From Segetibacter sp. (GTDB lineage: Bacteria > Bacteroidota > Bacteroidia > Chitinophagales > Chitinophagaceae): a stretch of 64,000 nt of DNA. The first letter of the stretch is position 1, and each line of letters starts with the position of its first letter. Below are positions 1 to 8,537 of this stretch, in pieces. The DNA is taken from the NCBI RefSeq assembly GCF_025963695.1, contig NZ_JAOQAH010000098.1:1-64000 (forward strand), given 5' to 3'. The notes under the pieces are model-generated. The model was not told the DNA's origin, ran no database searches, and saw only the letters and a program-made list of their open reading frames with translations. A program made the position numbers and the translations under genes.

Positions 1-313
1 TGGATGGTGGTCAGTGAGAGGACTTGGCTACTTCTCGTCCACCTATGACGTTACTGTTTCAATCCTTCTTATTCTGGATGGTGGTCAGTGAGTCTTGGTT
101 CTGCGCTTTATGGGTAAGAGGTAAGGAAAGTTTCAATCCTTCTTATTCTGGATGGTGGTCAGTGAGACAAAAATCATGAATTACGAAAACGCAACTTACC
201 ACCGTTTCAATCCTTCTTATTCTGGATGGTGGTCAGTGAGTGGAGATCTTTTATTTAAGGGAGATAATCCCTGTTTGTTTCAATCCTTCTTATTCTGGAT
301 GGTGGTCAGTGAG
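1..313 (-). CRISPR. Type I-B CRISPR array (leader-proximal end; continues off the left edge)
   Basis: Four full 37-base repeats lie at 56-92, 130-166, 204-240 and 277-313, and the tail of a fifth is at 1-18. Spacers are 19-55, 93-129, 167-203 (37 bases each) and 241-276 (36 bases). All visible repeats are identical. Read on the minus strand the repeat ends in ATTGAAAC, the usual 8-base 5' handle of type I-B crRNA, so the array is transcribed right to left, in the same direction as the cas genes. The leader is therefore at 314-508, spacer 241-276 is the newest, and the older part of the array lies outside the window. I saw no match of a spacer to the rest of the window by eye. Confidence 0.97.
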
Positions 314-508
314 AGGTATATTCTTCCAACTTACTGCTTCTCAATAAACTGTATTCATTTCTGGTATGCTTATTTTTTAACTTCCAATATGTCAAAGAAC
401 TATTTAAATCTCTTTTCGTAGTAGTTTCCGAATAGCTAACGCCTTCTTCTTCACTTGATTGCAGCATGTTTTTTATTTGATTTAAATAAAACGTTACCCG
501 GAATTTCG
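314..508 (-). promoter_or_regulatory. CRISPR leader
   Basis: This AT-rich, gene-free stretch lies between the stop of cas4 and the first repeat, on the side predicted by repeat orientation. On the minus strand it contains GTTCTTTGACATATTGG at 384-400, whose TTTGACA resembles a promoter upstream element about 70-90 bases before the first repeat. I recall this motif type from other Bacteroidota promoters and leaders, but that is memory rather than a search. Assignment as leader rests on position, orientation and base composition. Confidence 0.75.
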
Positions 509-1081
509 CTATTTTATACAAATATTCCGGTATGTGCAATCTACACATCTCTGCTTGTATTTGGTGGCTGCAGGGAAGTAATTTGTACTTATAATCACTC
601 CTATTTCCCTTGCACATTCCTTTACCAATTGCTTGTCCGTAGCCTTAATCTCAACTTCAATTAATTTATTACTGCTTCGCGTATATACTAAAAACCCTTT
701 ATTTACCTGGCATCCAAAATTTTCTTCTATAAGCCATGCATAACAAAACATTTGCGTCTTGTATGTTTCATACACTTTGTCGTCATACTTAGCAAACTTA
801 TAATCCAACGGAGCCATTGTTCCATCTTCCAGCTTCAGTACTTCGTCAATTTTTCCACGAAGCAGGTTATTGGTAAGGTATTGGTCGTTATATCTTTCCA
901 CAGCTCCTATTCTGCGCCTTAAATATTCTTTATTCTGTTCCAGCTTCTGGTCGTGCACCTCACGCCCACGTTGTACTTTATAGTGCCGGTCTTCATATTG
1001 GGGTATGGTTAATACATATTCGAAATAGGTAAACCTTGCACAATATAAATATTCAATTATATGAGAAGGTGTAAGGGTCAT
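509..1081 (-). CDS. cas4: CRISPR-associated exonuclease Cas4
   Basis: Cas4 is a RecB-like iron-sulfur nuclease that trims prespacers and checks the PAM with Cas1-Cas2. With the start at 1081 (MTLTPSHII) the protein has 190 residues. The iron-sulfur ligands are C14 near the N-terminus and C179, C182 and C188 at the C-terminus. The nuclease core shows GREVH (H43), GKIDEV (D79) and LDYK (D93, K95). An upstream in-frame ATG at 1117 would add 12 residues, but Cas4 proteins normally begin close to the ITPSxIxxYxxCPR-like segment, so the shorter start is preferred. It is the last gene of the cas operon, 100 bases after cas2. Confidence 0.95.
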   Translation of the reverse strand: MTLTPSHIIEYLYCARFTYFEYVLTIPQYEDRHYKVQRGREVHDQKLEQNKEYLRRRIGAVERYNDQYLTNNLLRGKIDEVLKLEDGTMAPLDYKFAKYDDKVYETYKTQMFCYAWLIEENFGCQVNKGFLVYTRSSNKLIEVEIKATDKQLVKECAREIGVIISTNYFPAATKYKQRCVDCTYRNICIK

Positions 1082-1183
1082 GAGAGTTTGTGTTACACGG
1101 CAACCTTTTAGCTGCAAGCTTCAAAGCTATAAAAACGTGAACCCGCTTGCAGCTTGTGGCTAACGGCAGCAGCTTTTACGTAA

Positions 1184-1474
1184 TTACAAAAACAAAGCTT
1201 TTACTTCATCGGTCACCATTTTTTTATCAAATGCTTTACCCAGCAATACAGTGGCTTTTAATTCACTTTTCGACATCGGAAATATATATACTGAATCTGT
1301 TTCTTCATCTATTAATCCTTCGAGCCGTAATTGAAGTGTGTCTTTTTGGTTTTCATCAATCGTTCCCAGAAAGACTGAATATTGCACTCTATATAAACCG
1401 GCCTGTTTACAACACTTTGCTACTTTACCGCGTACATCATCCTCTTTAATATCATAAATAACCCATGCAATCAT
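1184..1474 (-). CDS. cas2: CRISPR-associated endoribonuclease/integration subunit Cas2
   Basis: This 96-residue protein has the usual Cas2 length and the ferredoxin-like start MIAWVIYDI with the conserved aspartate D8 at the end of strand 1. The segment GLYRVQYSVFLG is the typical second half of helix 1 and strand 2. Cas2 dimers bridge two Cas1 dimers in the spacer-integration complex. The gene lies between cas1 and cas4, as in most I-B loci. The cas1-cas2 gap of 186 bases is unusually long for this tight operon and holds a copy of the dispersed repeat (1558-1577). Confidence 0.96.
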   Translation of the reverse strand: MIAWVIYDIKEDDVRGKVAKCCKQAGLYRVQYSVFLGTIDENQKDTLQLRLEGLIDEETDSVYIFPMSKSELKATVLLGKAFDKKMVTDEVKALFL

Positions 1475-1557
1475 AGTGTGAGTTGTGAGTCGTGAATGGA
1501 GAAAGCGATGGTTATTGAGTGTTGCCTGCGCACGCTGCTATAAAAAATAAAAAGTAC

Positions 1558-1577
1558 AAGTGTGCGACGCAACGATG
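1558..1577 (+). repeat. Dispersed intergenic repeat, copy 1
   Basis: Core AAGTGTGCGACGCAACGATG, preceded by AAAAGTAC and followed by an AATAGTA motif shared with copies 2 and 3. It lies in the cas1-cas2 gap, inverted relative to copy 2 on the other side of cas1. Confidence 0.85.
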
Positions 1578-1660
1578 TTTAATAGTACTACTATGACCGG
1601 AGCATAAAAATTCTGCTTTGAACAGCAAATTTGCTTTATGCCTCGCAAACATGTAAACAG

Positions 1661-2695
1661 TCAACTGTTATCCTCACCTTCCTGTCCTTCATCCGCCAAC
1701 TTATTGTTACCGATAAGTCCGTTTGCAAACCTATGTGAATCCTGCTGCATTGCGTTTGCCCTTGTCTGGTTGCGGCCCTTGTATCTGATCGTTTCGCTTT
1801 CCATATAGTTGTTTAACGCTGTTACCAGTAGCTCCTTGCCTTCTTTATTAAGCGTTACCCCATTTGCAATTTCGTCAGTATGCGCTTTGTTTACCTTCTT
1901 TGCTGCAAACAATCTAAACACCGCTGTTTCAACAAAAATGCGGTATGGCTCAATAAAGTCAAAAACCATACTTTTTTGATTATAATCGTCGCGATGCATA
2001 AAACCAACGTAAGGATCGAGACCTGCAATCATCAGGCTCTTTTCTATTCTTGTATACAATATGCCAAATCCATAATTTATAAAAGCATTAAAGGGGTCCT
2101 TAGCTGGCCTCATGCTTCTTCCGTTAAACATGTATTGCTCGGGAAGAACATAATTGATGGTTTCAAAATACATGCGGCCACAAGTGCCTTCTAATCCCCG
2201 TACACTATCAGCTATCTCTTCAATTTTATCGGCTTCAAGACCTTTTAATGACAGCAACAGATTTTGCATCCTGCTGATTTTATCATCAAGAAACTCACTC
2301 ATTTGCGAACGGTGTTTCTTAAGATCCTTTATAAATTCAAGCTGGTTATTCATTTTTTCGCCAATCCACGCCTTTGTAAAAGTTACCGCATCTTTACCCA
2401 GGCTTGCCTCCAGCTGACGCTTTCTTATTTTGGTAGTACTTCCCAGTTTACTGTGCCAGATACGGCCCATTGGATGACCATCAGATTGAGTAAAAATGAT
2501 ATCAATATTATTCATCAGCGCAAGCCTTACTGCATCTGTACTTAATGCTGCAGATGTAGACATTATAATGGTTGATATTTTGTGGGCCGCTATATGTTGC
2601 TTTCTTGGTTCAGCATCTTTCTCAGGTATTCTTATCTCAAACATATCATCTTTTACATGCAGGTAGGTGCCATATGTGTTGAGGTATATTTGCAT
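1661..2695 (-). CDS. cas1: CRISPR-associated integrase Cas1 (type I-B)
   Basis: Cas1 integrates new spacers at the leader end of the array. The 344-residue protein has the N-terminal beta-sheet domain (about 1-75) and the C-terminal helical catalytic domain. Catalytic metal ligands are visible as E178 (YFETINY), H234 (GFMHRD) and the D246/E249 pair (FDFIEPYR). The C-terminal tail after about residue 325 is acidic and low in complexity. The start at 2695 gives the standard MQIYLNTYGTYL beginning. Inverted copies of the dispersed repeat sit just outside both ends of the gene (1558-1577 and 2806-2825). Confidence 0.97.
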   Translation of the reverse strand: MQIYLNTYGTYLHVKDDMFEIRIPEKDAEPRKQHIAAHKISTIIMSTSAALSTDAVRLALMNNIDIIFTQSDGHPMGRIWHSKLGSTTKIRKRQLEASLGKDAVTFTKAWIGEKMNNQLEFIKDLKKHRSQMSEFLDDKISRMQNLLLSLKGLEADKIEEIADSVRGLEGTCGRMYFETINYVLPEQYMFNGRSMRPAKDPFNAFINYGFGILYTRIEKSLMIAGLDPYVGFMHRDDYNQKSMVFDFIEPYRIFVETAVFRLFAAKKVNKAHTDEIANGVTLNKEGKELLVTALNNYMESETIRYKGRNQTRANAMQQDSHRFANGLIGNNKLADEGQEGEDNS

Positions 2696-2805
2696 AAGAT
2701 AAAGTCTCGTACACGAGCCTGACTTGAGTGAATATTGTTGATGGAATAATGAAATTTAATATACCGAAAATTATTAGGAGCCACACTGTATTGCTACTAT
2801 TTTAC

Positions 2806-2825
2806 CGCCGTTGCGTCGCACTCGT
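2806..2825 (-). repeat. Dispersed intergenic repeat, copy 2
   Basis: On the minus strand the core reads ACGAGTGCGACGCAACGGCG, with AAAAGTAC before it and AATAGTAGCA after it. The 10-base centre TGCGACGCAA is intact. It lies upstream of cas1 in the gap to the DUF1016 pseudogene. Confidence 0.8.
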
Positions 2826-2883
2826 GTACTTTTAGTTCTTTGCGGCACATGTTCAAATCATATTCATTTTCGCCTTAAGCCGG

Positions 2884-3908
2884 CTATTCTTTATTCAACA
2901 TTTTTGTACGCTCAATTATTTCTCTATCCTTTTCTATTTCCGCTTTTAATTCTTCTTCAGTTGGCAAAAAAGTTACATACCTCGAAGCAAAAAGTTGACG
3001 ACTGTCTTTCAAAACTGAATACTTTGCTACCGCTTCATTTTTTTGAGAACATAAAATAATACCAATTGTCGGGTTGTCGCCTTCCTGCTTTCTTAAGTCT
3101 TCATACATACGCACATACATATCCATTTGCCCTATGTCCTGATGGGTAAGTTTACCTATTTTAAGATCGATTAAAACGAAGCATTTGAGAATAAAATTAT
3201 AGAAAACGAGATCTATTCTGAATTGTTCGTCGCCTGCTTCAATATACTGTTGACGTGCTACAAATGCAAAGCCTTTCCCCAGTTCGAGCAAAAACTTTTG
3301 AATGTTGTCCAATAACCCTTGTTCTAAATCTTCTTAATATAGCTGTTGATTTGCAGAAAGCTGCAAAAAATCCAGTACATACGGATCTCTTATAAAGTCT
3401 AAAGGTGATGCAGGCAATGCTTCTATTTTTCAATAGCCTCCTTCTTTATATCTTTATCAAACCGGCTTGAAAGTAACCTCTCAAAATACAAGACCTCAAT
3501 CTGACGCCTCCAGGGCACGGCTTGACCAGGTATTCTGTGCCGCTTCATTCATATACCATTTGCGGGCATCTTCATCACGTACCTTACAAAGAATACGGTA
3601 TTGCGTCCAGCTTAATTCGTGACGCAGTGCGTCACAAATTGGAAAAGCCTGGTAAAACAATCGCATATAGCGCAAATTACTTTGGTCAAATCCCTTTCCA
3701 AATTCAGCAGTAAGTTGCTCAGCCAATTGCTTTAATATGACTTTACCATAGGCGCACGACTTTCGCCACCCTGTTCTTCCTCTACAATGCGGTGACCAAT
3801 GGACCAGTATAATTCTACCATTGTAAAATTAACCGTTGCTTTTACACGCGTACGTGCCTGCTCAATTAGCTGCCTTATAGTTTGATAAAAACCAGAATTT
3901 AATTGCAT
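2884..3908 (-). pseudogene. DUF1016 (YhcG-like) PD-(D/E)XK nuclease, frameshifted remnant
   Basis: Pieces in different frames line up in order along one DUF1016 protein. The N-terminal piece begins at about 3908 (MQLNSGFYQTIRQLIEQAR). The middle is at 3496-3726 (LTAEFGKGFDQSNLRYMRLF and DALRHELSWTQYR). The C-terminal nuclease domain is at 2884-3312 (FVARQQYIEAGDEQFRIDLV, CFVLIDLKIGKLTHQDIGQM). Between them there are frame changes near 3730 and 3490 and an in-frame TAA near 3337. The C-terminal domain alone is a clean 142-residue reading frame that keeps the D...DxK nuclease residues, so a truncated product is conceivable. It sits between cas6 and cas1, co-directional with both. It is not a usual cas gene; DUF1016 genes are commonly met in defence and restriction regions. 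Confidence 0.85.
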
Positions 3909-3991
3909 AAAATTTACCGATAATAGCCAACCTTACAGTGAATTAGTGGTCTTTTATTAGGAGATAGCTTTAATATTCCATCACCAGAAGG

Positions 3992-4669
3992 TTACAGGCC
4001 TCCATTATTTTTTCCTATCGTTCCAAAACCCCTTGCTACCGACTTGCCTAATCCTATCGTATCGGGCAGCATAGTATTGGTTACAAAGTCTGCTTCAAAA
4101 GCCATCATGGTATTGTTTTTAAATTGCGTTTCGCGTTGGCCCTTTATTTTGAGGTTGGCCATTATGGTTCCTTCCACGCGATGATCCATTCCCTTAAAGA
4201 AGCTTAGCAGGTTGCCTACTAAGATTGCTTTCATGTGTTTGGCTTTTTGCTCATCATTCTCATGTAGATACGTCGAATAATTCTGCTGGTTCAACGCCAT
4301 CCAAAGGGTTTTAAAACTATAAGCATGCAAATCATCGGACAAACCAATATTGATCATTTTGCTTTCAATATTTTTTTGATAAACAGGATAAGACCGCTCT
4401 CCAATTTCCAGCACTTTTATTTTTAAAAACAGGCTAATCAGCAATTCAGCGCCTTCGTTTAAACCTACCAGCGTAGGTACAGTATCCAACACTTTATATT
4501 GAACCAGTGGATACCTGTATGCACTCTCCCCGCTCTCCAAATGATTGTGCAGCAGCGGTGAGTGCTCCTGAAACAGCGTTCCGAAATACCCCCGCAACTT
4601 ATGCGCGTCACGGGTAGCCAATTGTATCTCGGGGAAACGAATGATGGTTTGGTGGATAGGGGTGGGCAT
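3992..4669 (-). CDS. cas6: CRISPR pre-crRNA endonuclease Cas6
   Basis: Cas6 cleaves the pre-crRNA within each repeat. The 225-residue protein has the two-ferredoxin-fold layout of Cas6 and ends in the glycine-rich loop GLGKSVARGFGTI (about 204-218), the best-conserved Cas6 signature. I cannot name the catalytic histidine with confidence. It starts 8 bases after the stop of cas3, at the usual end of the interference gene block. It is followed by the DUF1016 pseudogene, which separates it from the adaptation genes. Confidence 0.85.
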   Translation of the reverse strand: MPTPIHQTIIRFPEIQLATRDAHKLRGYFGTLFQEHSPLLHNHLESGESAYRYPLVQYKVLDTVPTLVGLNEGAELLISLFLKIKVLEIGERSYPVYQKNIESKMINIGLSDDLHAYSFKTLWMALNQQNYSTYLHENDEQKAKHMKAILVGNLLSFFKGMDHRVEGTIMANLKIKGQRETQFKNNTMMAFEADFVTNTMLPDTIGLGKSVARGFGTIGKNNGGL

Positions 4670-4677
4670 GGGGAAAG

Positions 4678-6918
4678 TTAAAAGTTCATTGTATGAATTT
4701 CAGTTCCTTTTTGTTTGAATTTCAGTCCAGTATCAAAATCATAATCAGCATCAATGTAAATAAACCAGCTATGCTTTTTATCATGATAATTCTTTGTTGA
4801 ATATTTCTTTGTTCTTCTAATAGATAACTCATATTTCGTCTTTTCCTCTGCACTTACTGCATATAGTTTTTCTTCAAATATTGCAGGAATAACATTGATC
4901 GAATCCAATCCTTCCCTGGTAAAAACTTTATCCTGTTCTGTATTGTCTTTTATAAAATGTAATCCTTTTTGTACTTCCAAATATGCTTTTTTCCCTTCTA
5001 TGAAGCTTAAATGATTTTCAATATCAAAATTTTCATACACTTCATCAACCAATTTATTTAAATCATTCTCCGTAAGTTTTTTTCCGTGCTCCCTAATCAA
5101 CACATCAAATGTTTTTCTTAAAATACCGGCTTCAGTGTAAATAAATTCTTCAGTTACGGCTTGATGCTGAAATACAATTACTCTAGATTCTTTATCTGCT
5201 TTTCTTTTTCGATTAATTCTTCCCGCTCTTTGTATGATTGAATCTATAGGAGCATTTTCAGTAAACATTATATCAAAATCAATATCTAAAGAAACTTCCA
5301 CTACCTGGGTTGCAATTAAAAGGGTTGGTAAATCTGCTCTTTCTCTTTTCAGAATATCCTGCTCTTTATCAAAACGATCTTTTTGGATAAACCTTGAATG
5401 AAAGCAAATGCTGTATTCAGCCATTTCTTTATATATTTCATAAAGGCGTATTGCTTCATCAACTGTATTCACAACAATCAAAACTTTTTTATATCTCTTA
5501 AGTGCCTCCTGAATTTCTTCGCGTAAATCATCTACCAAACTTTCTCTTACTTCAAAATAATTCCTTGCTTCATTCAGTAATTCATTATCCTGGATAGCGT
5601 TTTCGTTGGTTATATTAAGTGTTTTCTGAAGTAGTACTTTTAGTTTTGAGGGCATTGTCGCGGTCATTATGAAAAACTGACTTCTAAATTGATCTTTCAA
5701 ATACTGAATTGAGGAGATAATAAGACCTAATGTAAAAGGTTGGTAAAGATGAATTTCATCAATAATAATTCTTGCATTGTATAAATGAAACGTTTTGATT
5801 TCCCAATAACCTAAATTAAACCCTAGGGTTAGAACTTGATCAACAGTACTGACCGTTACATTTTTAAAGAAAGTTTTATCTTTAAGATATTCTGTTTTCT
5901 CATAACTTTTGTTATCGTCAATTTCTTTACGATACAAAAGAGCGGAAGAGTGTGTTATAGCAGTATTTGTTTTGCCGAAATAACTAGTTATCCGTTCATA
6001 AATTGCATTTGAAGTAACTCTCGTAGGCAAAAGATAAAGCAGTTTACTCCATTCCGGCTTCTGACTTGCCCATATCAATGAAGCTTCAGTTTTTCCACTC
6101 CCTGTTGGAGCTATAGCCAATACGCTACCTTCTATCTTACTCTTTATCTGAAACTCTCTGAATCTAAAATCTTGGGCTATTTGTTCTTTTCCTTCATTCC
6201 TAAGTTTATCTACAATCTCTCTTTTAAGCTGGTCTATTGTATAGGAAAATTTTTCTGTTAGCATAGTATGACCTGATGCTGTCCAGTCTGAAATATTTAA
6301 AAGAGCTTTATAAAGAATATATTCTTTCCTATGATTTTGACTAATTGGATAATCTCTTTTGAAACCTTTGAAAAATTTTTCAAAGTCATCATACAAAATG
6401 GACAGTCCATTATCCATTTTACTAAACCTTTTAAGGCAATAAGGAATTAATTTATGATTAAGGGAATTGTACCCATTGCTGATCAACTTATTATTAAAAT
6501 CTTTAAAAACCAAAGTCATATCTTCTTCCTTCGAATTTATCTCAGCAAATCCATCATCTTGAAAAAGAGTATCTGTTAACGGCTTATGATGACTAAAAAC
6601 AGCAAACAAGCTTAATGGATTTTGATTATAGTCATTCGCTCCTGAATAATAAAGAAAAACTCCAGATAAAAACTCATGTCTTATATAATTTTCATCATAC
6701 TTTTTCTTGCGTTGTATGACCAACTGGAAATTTTGAGCAACTTTACCAAAATCGTGAAATAAAGCAGATAAGAAAGACCTTCGCCAAAAGTCATCACCTT
6801 TATTTAAAGTAGCCTCATAACGATTTTTCAATTCTCGCCATATAGAAAGAACTTTTTCAGTATGTTCGATTAAAGACTCCTTATTGGGTTCCGATTTGGC
6901 TAAAATTTCGTTAACCAT
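4678..6918 (-). CDS. cas3: CRISPR-associated nuclease-helicase Cas3
   Basis: Cas3 is recruited by Cascade to unwind and degrade target DNA. The 746-residue protein has an N-terminal HD nuclease domain: H19, H55-D56 in FHDFGK, H81, H110-H111 and D211. A superfamily 2 helicase follows: Walker A APTGSGKT at about 270-277, DEIH at 387-390, TAT at about 419-421, then domain 2 with VSLDIDFD and QRAGRINR. All catalytic motifs are present, so it looks functional. The start codon directly abuts the stop of cas5, indicating translational coupling. Confidence 0.96.
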   Translation of the reverse strand: MVNEILAKSEPNKESLIEHTEKVLSIWRELKNRYEATLNKGDDFWRRSFLSALFHDFGKVAQNFQLVIQRKKKYDENYIRHEFLSGVFLYYSGANDYNQNPLSLFAVFSHHKPLTDTLFQDDGFAEINSKEEDMTLVFKDFNNKLISNGYNSLNHKLIPYCLKRFSKMDNGLSILYDDFEKFFKGFKRDYPISQNHRKEYILYKALLNISDWTASGHTMLTEKFSYTIDQLKREIVDKLRNEGKEQIAQDFRFREFQIKSKIEGSVLAIAPTGSGKTEASLIWASQKPEWSKLLYLLPTRVTSNAIYERITSYFGKTNTAITHSSALLYRKEIDDNKSYEKTEYLKDKTFFKNVTVSTVDQVLTLGFNLGYWEIKTFHLYNARIIIDEIHLYQPFTLGLIISSIQYLKDQFRSQFFIMTATMPSKLKVLLQKTLNITNENAIQDNELLNEARNYFEVRESLVDDLREEIQEALKRYKKVLIVVNTVDEAIRLYEIYKEMAEYSICFHSRFIQKDRFDKEQDILKRERADLPTLLIATQVVEVSLDIDFDIMFTENAPIDSIIQRAGRINRKRKADKESRVIVFQHQAVTEEFIYTEAGILRKTFDVLIREHGKKLTENDLNKLVDEVYENFDIENHLSFIEGKKAYLEVQKGLHFIKDNTEQDKVFTREGLDSINVIPAIFEEKLYAVSAEEKTKYELSIRRTKKYSTKNYHDKKHSWFIYIDADYDFDTGLKFKQKGTEIHTMNF

Positions 6919-7623
6919 TTAGTTTAAATTGAAAACCGGAATGAACAGGTTTTTATACTTTACTCCCTTTTTAGAAAAATTCAACTGCATATTTTCGCCA
7001 ATAAACGAAAGCGTCTTCCGCTGGATCACACGTCTAAATCCGTATTCTGATTCGTAATGAAAACGTAACGGTAAATCAAAAGCTATCGGTTCAGATGTTG
7101 AGTAAATTGAAAACGAAAGCCCGTTCTTTGCCTTTTCAACAACTTCCTCTAAAATATTACCTTCTATGAGACAATTAGACATTTCAAAGGAATCAGTAAA
7201 ATCGTTGTCTATAGTTACCTGAACAATTTTTGCCAAGGAGTCATCATTTCCCAATGTAAGAGCATAGTGTGGTGCCAAAAAAGCTTCTTTAAGCGTTTCA
7301 ATTACCGATTCATTATCACTCCCATAAATCAAAATAAAATGATTATCATAAAGAATTTCTTTTAGTATAATACTTCCCTGTTCATCAAATGTGTTATACT
7401 TCCATAAGTCTTTACAATAACCCTTCGAAGTGCCGTAAATACCAACATAAAATCCATCTTCAAAAAAGTCCTGAGCACTTTTAGGACTTAATCCCATTGC
7501 AGCACCTGCTAATCCAATAAGAGTAGTTGGTGGCGGTAATAAAAAAGACTTGTGAAAGTTTTGAAACTCTGGGTTTCTGAACGTAGCTGTTTGCGTTACA
7601 AGTTCAACAATACAATACGGCAT
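6919..7623 (-). CDS. cas5: Cascade subunit Cas5 (type I-B)
   Basis: Cas5 caps the 5' handle of the crRNA in Cascade. The 234-residue protein opens with a strand followed by FRNPEFQNFHKSFLLPPPTT (residues 15-34) and LIGLAGAAMG, the typical Cas5 N-terminal block. The rest is poorly conserved, as usual. It is 2 bases from cas7 upstream and directly abuts cas3 downstream. Identification rests on the N-terminal block plus gene order. Confidence 0.9.
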   Translation of the reverse strand: MPYCIVELVTQTATFRNPEFQNFHKSFLLPPPTTLIGLAGAAMGLSPKSAQDFFEDGFYVGIYGTSKGYCKDLWKYNTFDEQGSIILKEILYDNHFILIYGSDNESVIETLKEAFLAPHYALTLGNDDSLAKIVQVTIDNDFTDSFEMSNCLIEGNILEEVVEKAKNGLSFSIYSTSEPIAFDLPLRFHYESEYGFRRVIQRKTLSFIGENMQLNFSKKGVKYKNLFIPVFNLN

Positions 7624-7625
7624 GC

Positions 7626-8537
7626 CTATGATTTATAATATTCCTTTATCCACGATTCTATTTTTTCAAACCCTGCTTTTAGTCCAACTACACCATCGGA
7701 TAATTCAAACACGGCTTCCTGTCCTGCAAATACAGAATCAGTTAAAAACTTTTCATAGTCTGATACTACTGTTTTTAATTGTTCGTAATTTATTTTCCCA
7801 TCCTTACCCACATTTACCGCTTCAAGGAAAATTGGGTTCTTAGCTTTCATATACGCAGCAGCAATAAATTTTGGAGAAATGTCTGATAAAAAGCGACTTT
7901 GCCTTCCACTACTCCATAAATTGCGAAAAGCGTCTAAAAAGGCAATTGCCCGGGTACTTTTTTCTTCATTTGATAATTCTCCTGCTTCGAAGCCTTGTCC
8001 GGCACCAACTCTATCTAACTCGATTAAAATAGTACCCCTGTAAATACCTGAATGAACTTCCGTTTCAAAAATATTCGGTTGTATATCTTCTCCTTTTTCT
8101 GTTTTTACACCCTTTCCCATAAAATTGGTTGCATAATCTAAATCTCCTTTATATTCAGTTAATGCTAATAGGGCTTCCACTCTTATAGGTGACGTACGTG
8201 TTGTTGATGTTCCCCGGCCTTTTTCCTCTTTCGAGGGTGAGGCATCCATATATCCAAACAAATCATCGTCTATGTATTCAACAGGCTTAATAGTAGTTTT
8301 TGGAGCACCTTTTTTTGCACTTGCTTCCTGTATTGGCGATAGTGTAAATCCCATCGATTCTAAACCGTCGCGTAATGCTCTTCTAACCGCCTGTGATGAC
8401 ACATAAGGCAATTCTTCTCCGTTCGAAAGAGTAATCTTTTTAATAGGATTAATATTATCAACTTCTTTATCAGCACCGTTTAAACTTGCAAAAGAAACCT
8501 TAGATAAGTAGGTGATGGTTATACTGTTTGTTTTCAT
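7626..8537 (-). CDS. cas7: Cascade backbone subunit Cas7 (Cst2/DevR family)
   Basis: Cas7 forms the helical filament on the crRNA spacer. The 303-residue protein starts with MKTNSITITYLSKVSFASLNG and contains VSSQAVRRALRD at residues 46-57, the signature region of the Cst2/DevR Cas7 family of type I-B. The segment with GIYRGTILIEL and the charged thumb region are consistent with this. Its start overlaps the cas8b stop by one base (TAATG), a strong sign of translational coupling. Confidence 0.93.
   Translation of the reverse strand: MKTNSITITYLSKVSFASLNGADKEVDNINPIKKITLSNGEELPYVSSQAVRRALRDGLESMGFTLSPIQEASAKKGAPKTTIKPVEYIDDDLFGYMDASPSKEEKGRGTSTTRTSPIRVEALLALTEYKGDLDYATNFMGKGVKTEKGEDIQPNIFETEVHSGIYRGTILIELDRVGAGQGFEAGELSNEEKSTRAIAFLDAFRNLWSSGRQSRFLSDISPKFIAAAYMKAKNPIFLEAVNVGKDGKINYEQLKTVVSDYEKFLTDSVFAGQEAVFELSDGVVGLKAGFEKIESWIKEYYKS

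Noticed and set aside
152..421. Open frame of 89 codons across the CRISPR array
   Set aside because: It is made of repeats and spacers; the recurring FNPSYSGWWSV-like words are translated repeat.
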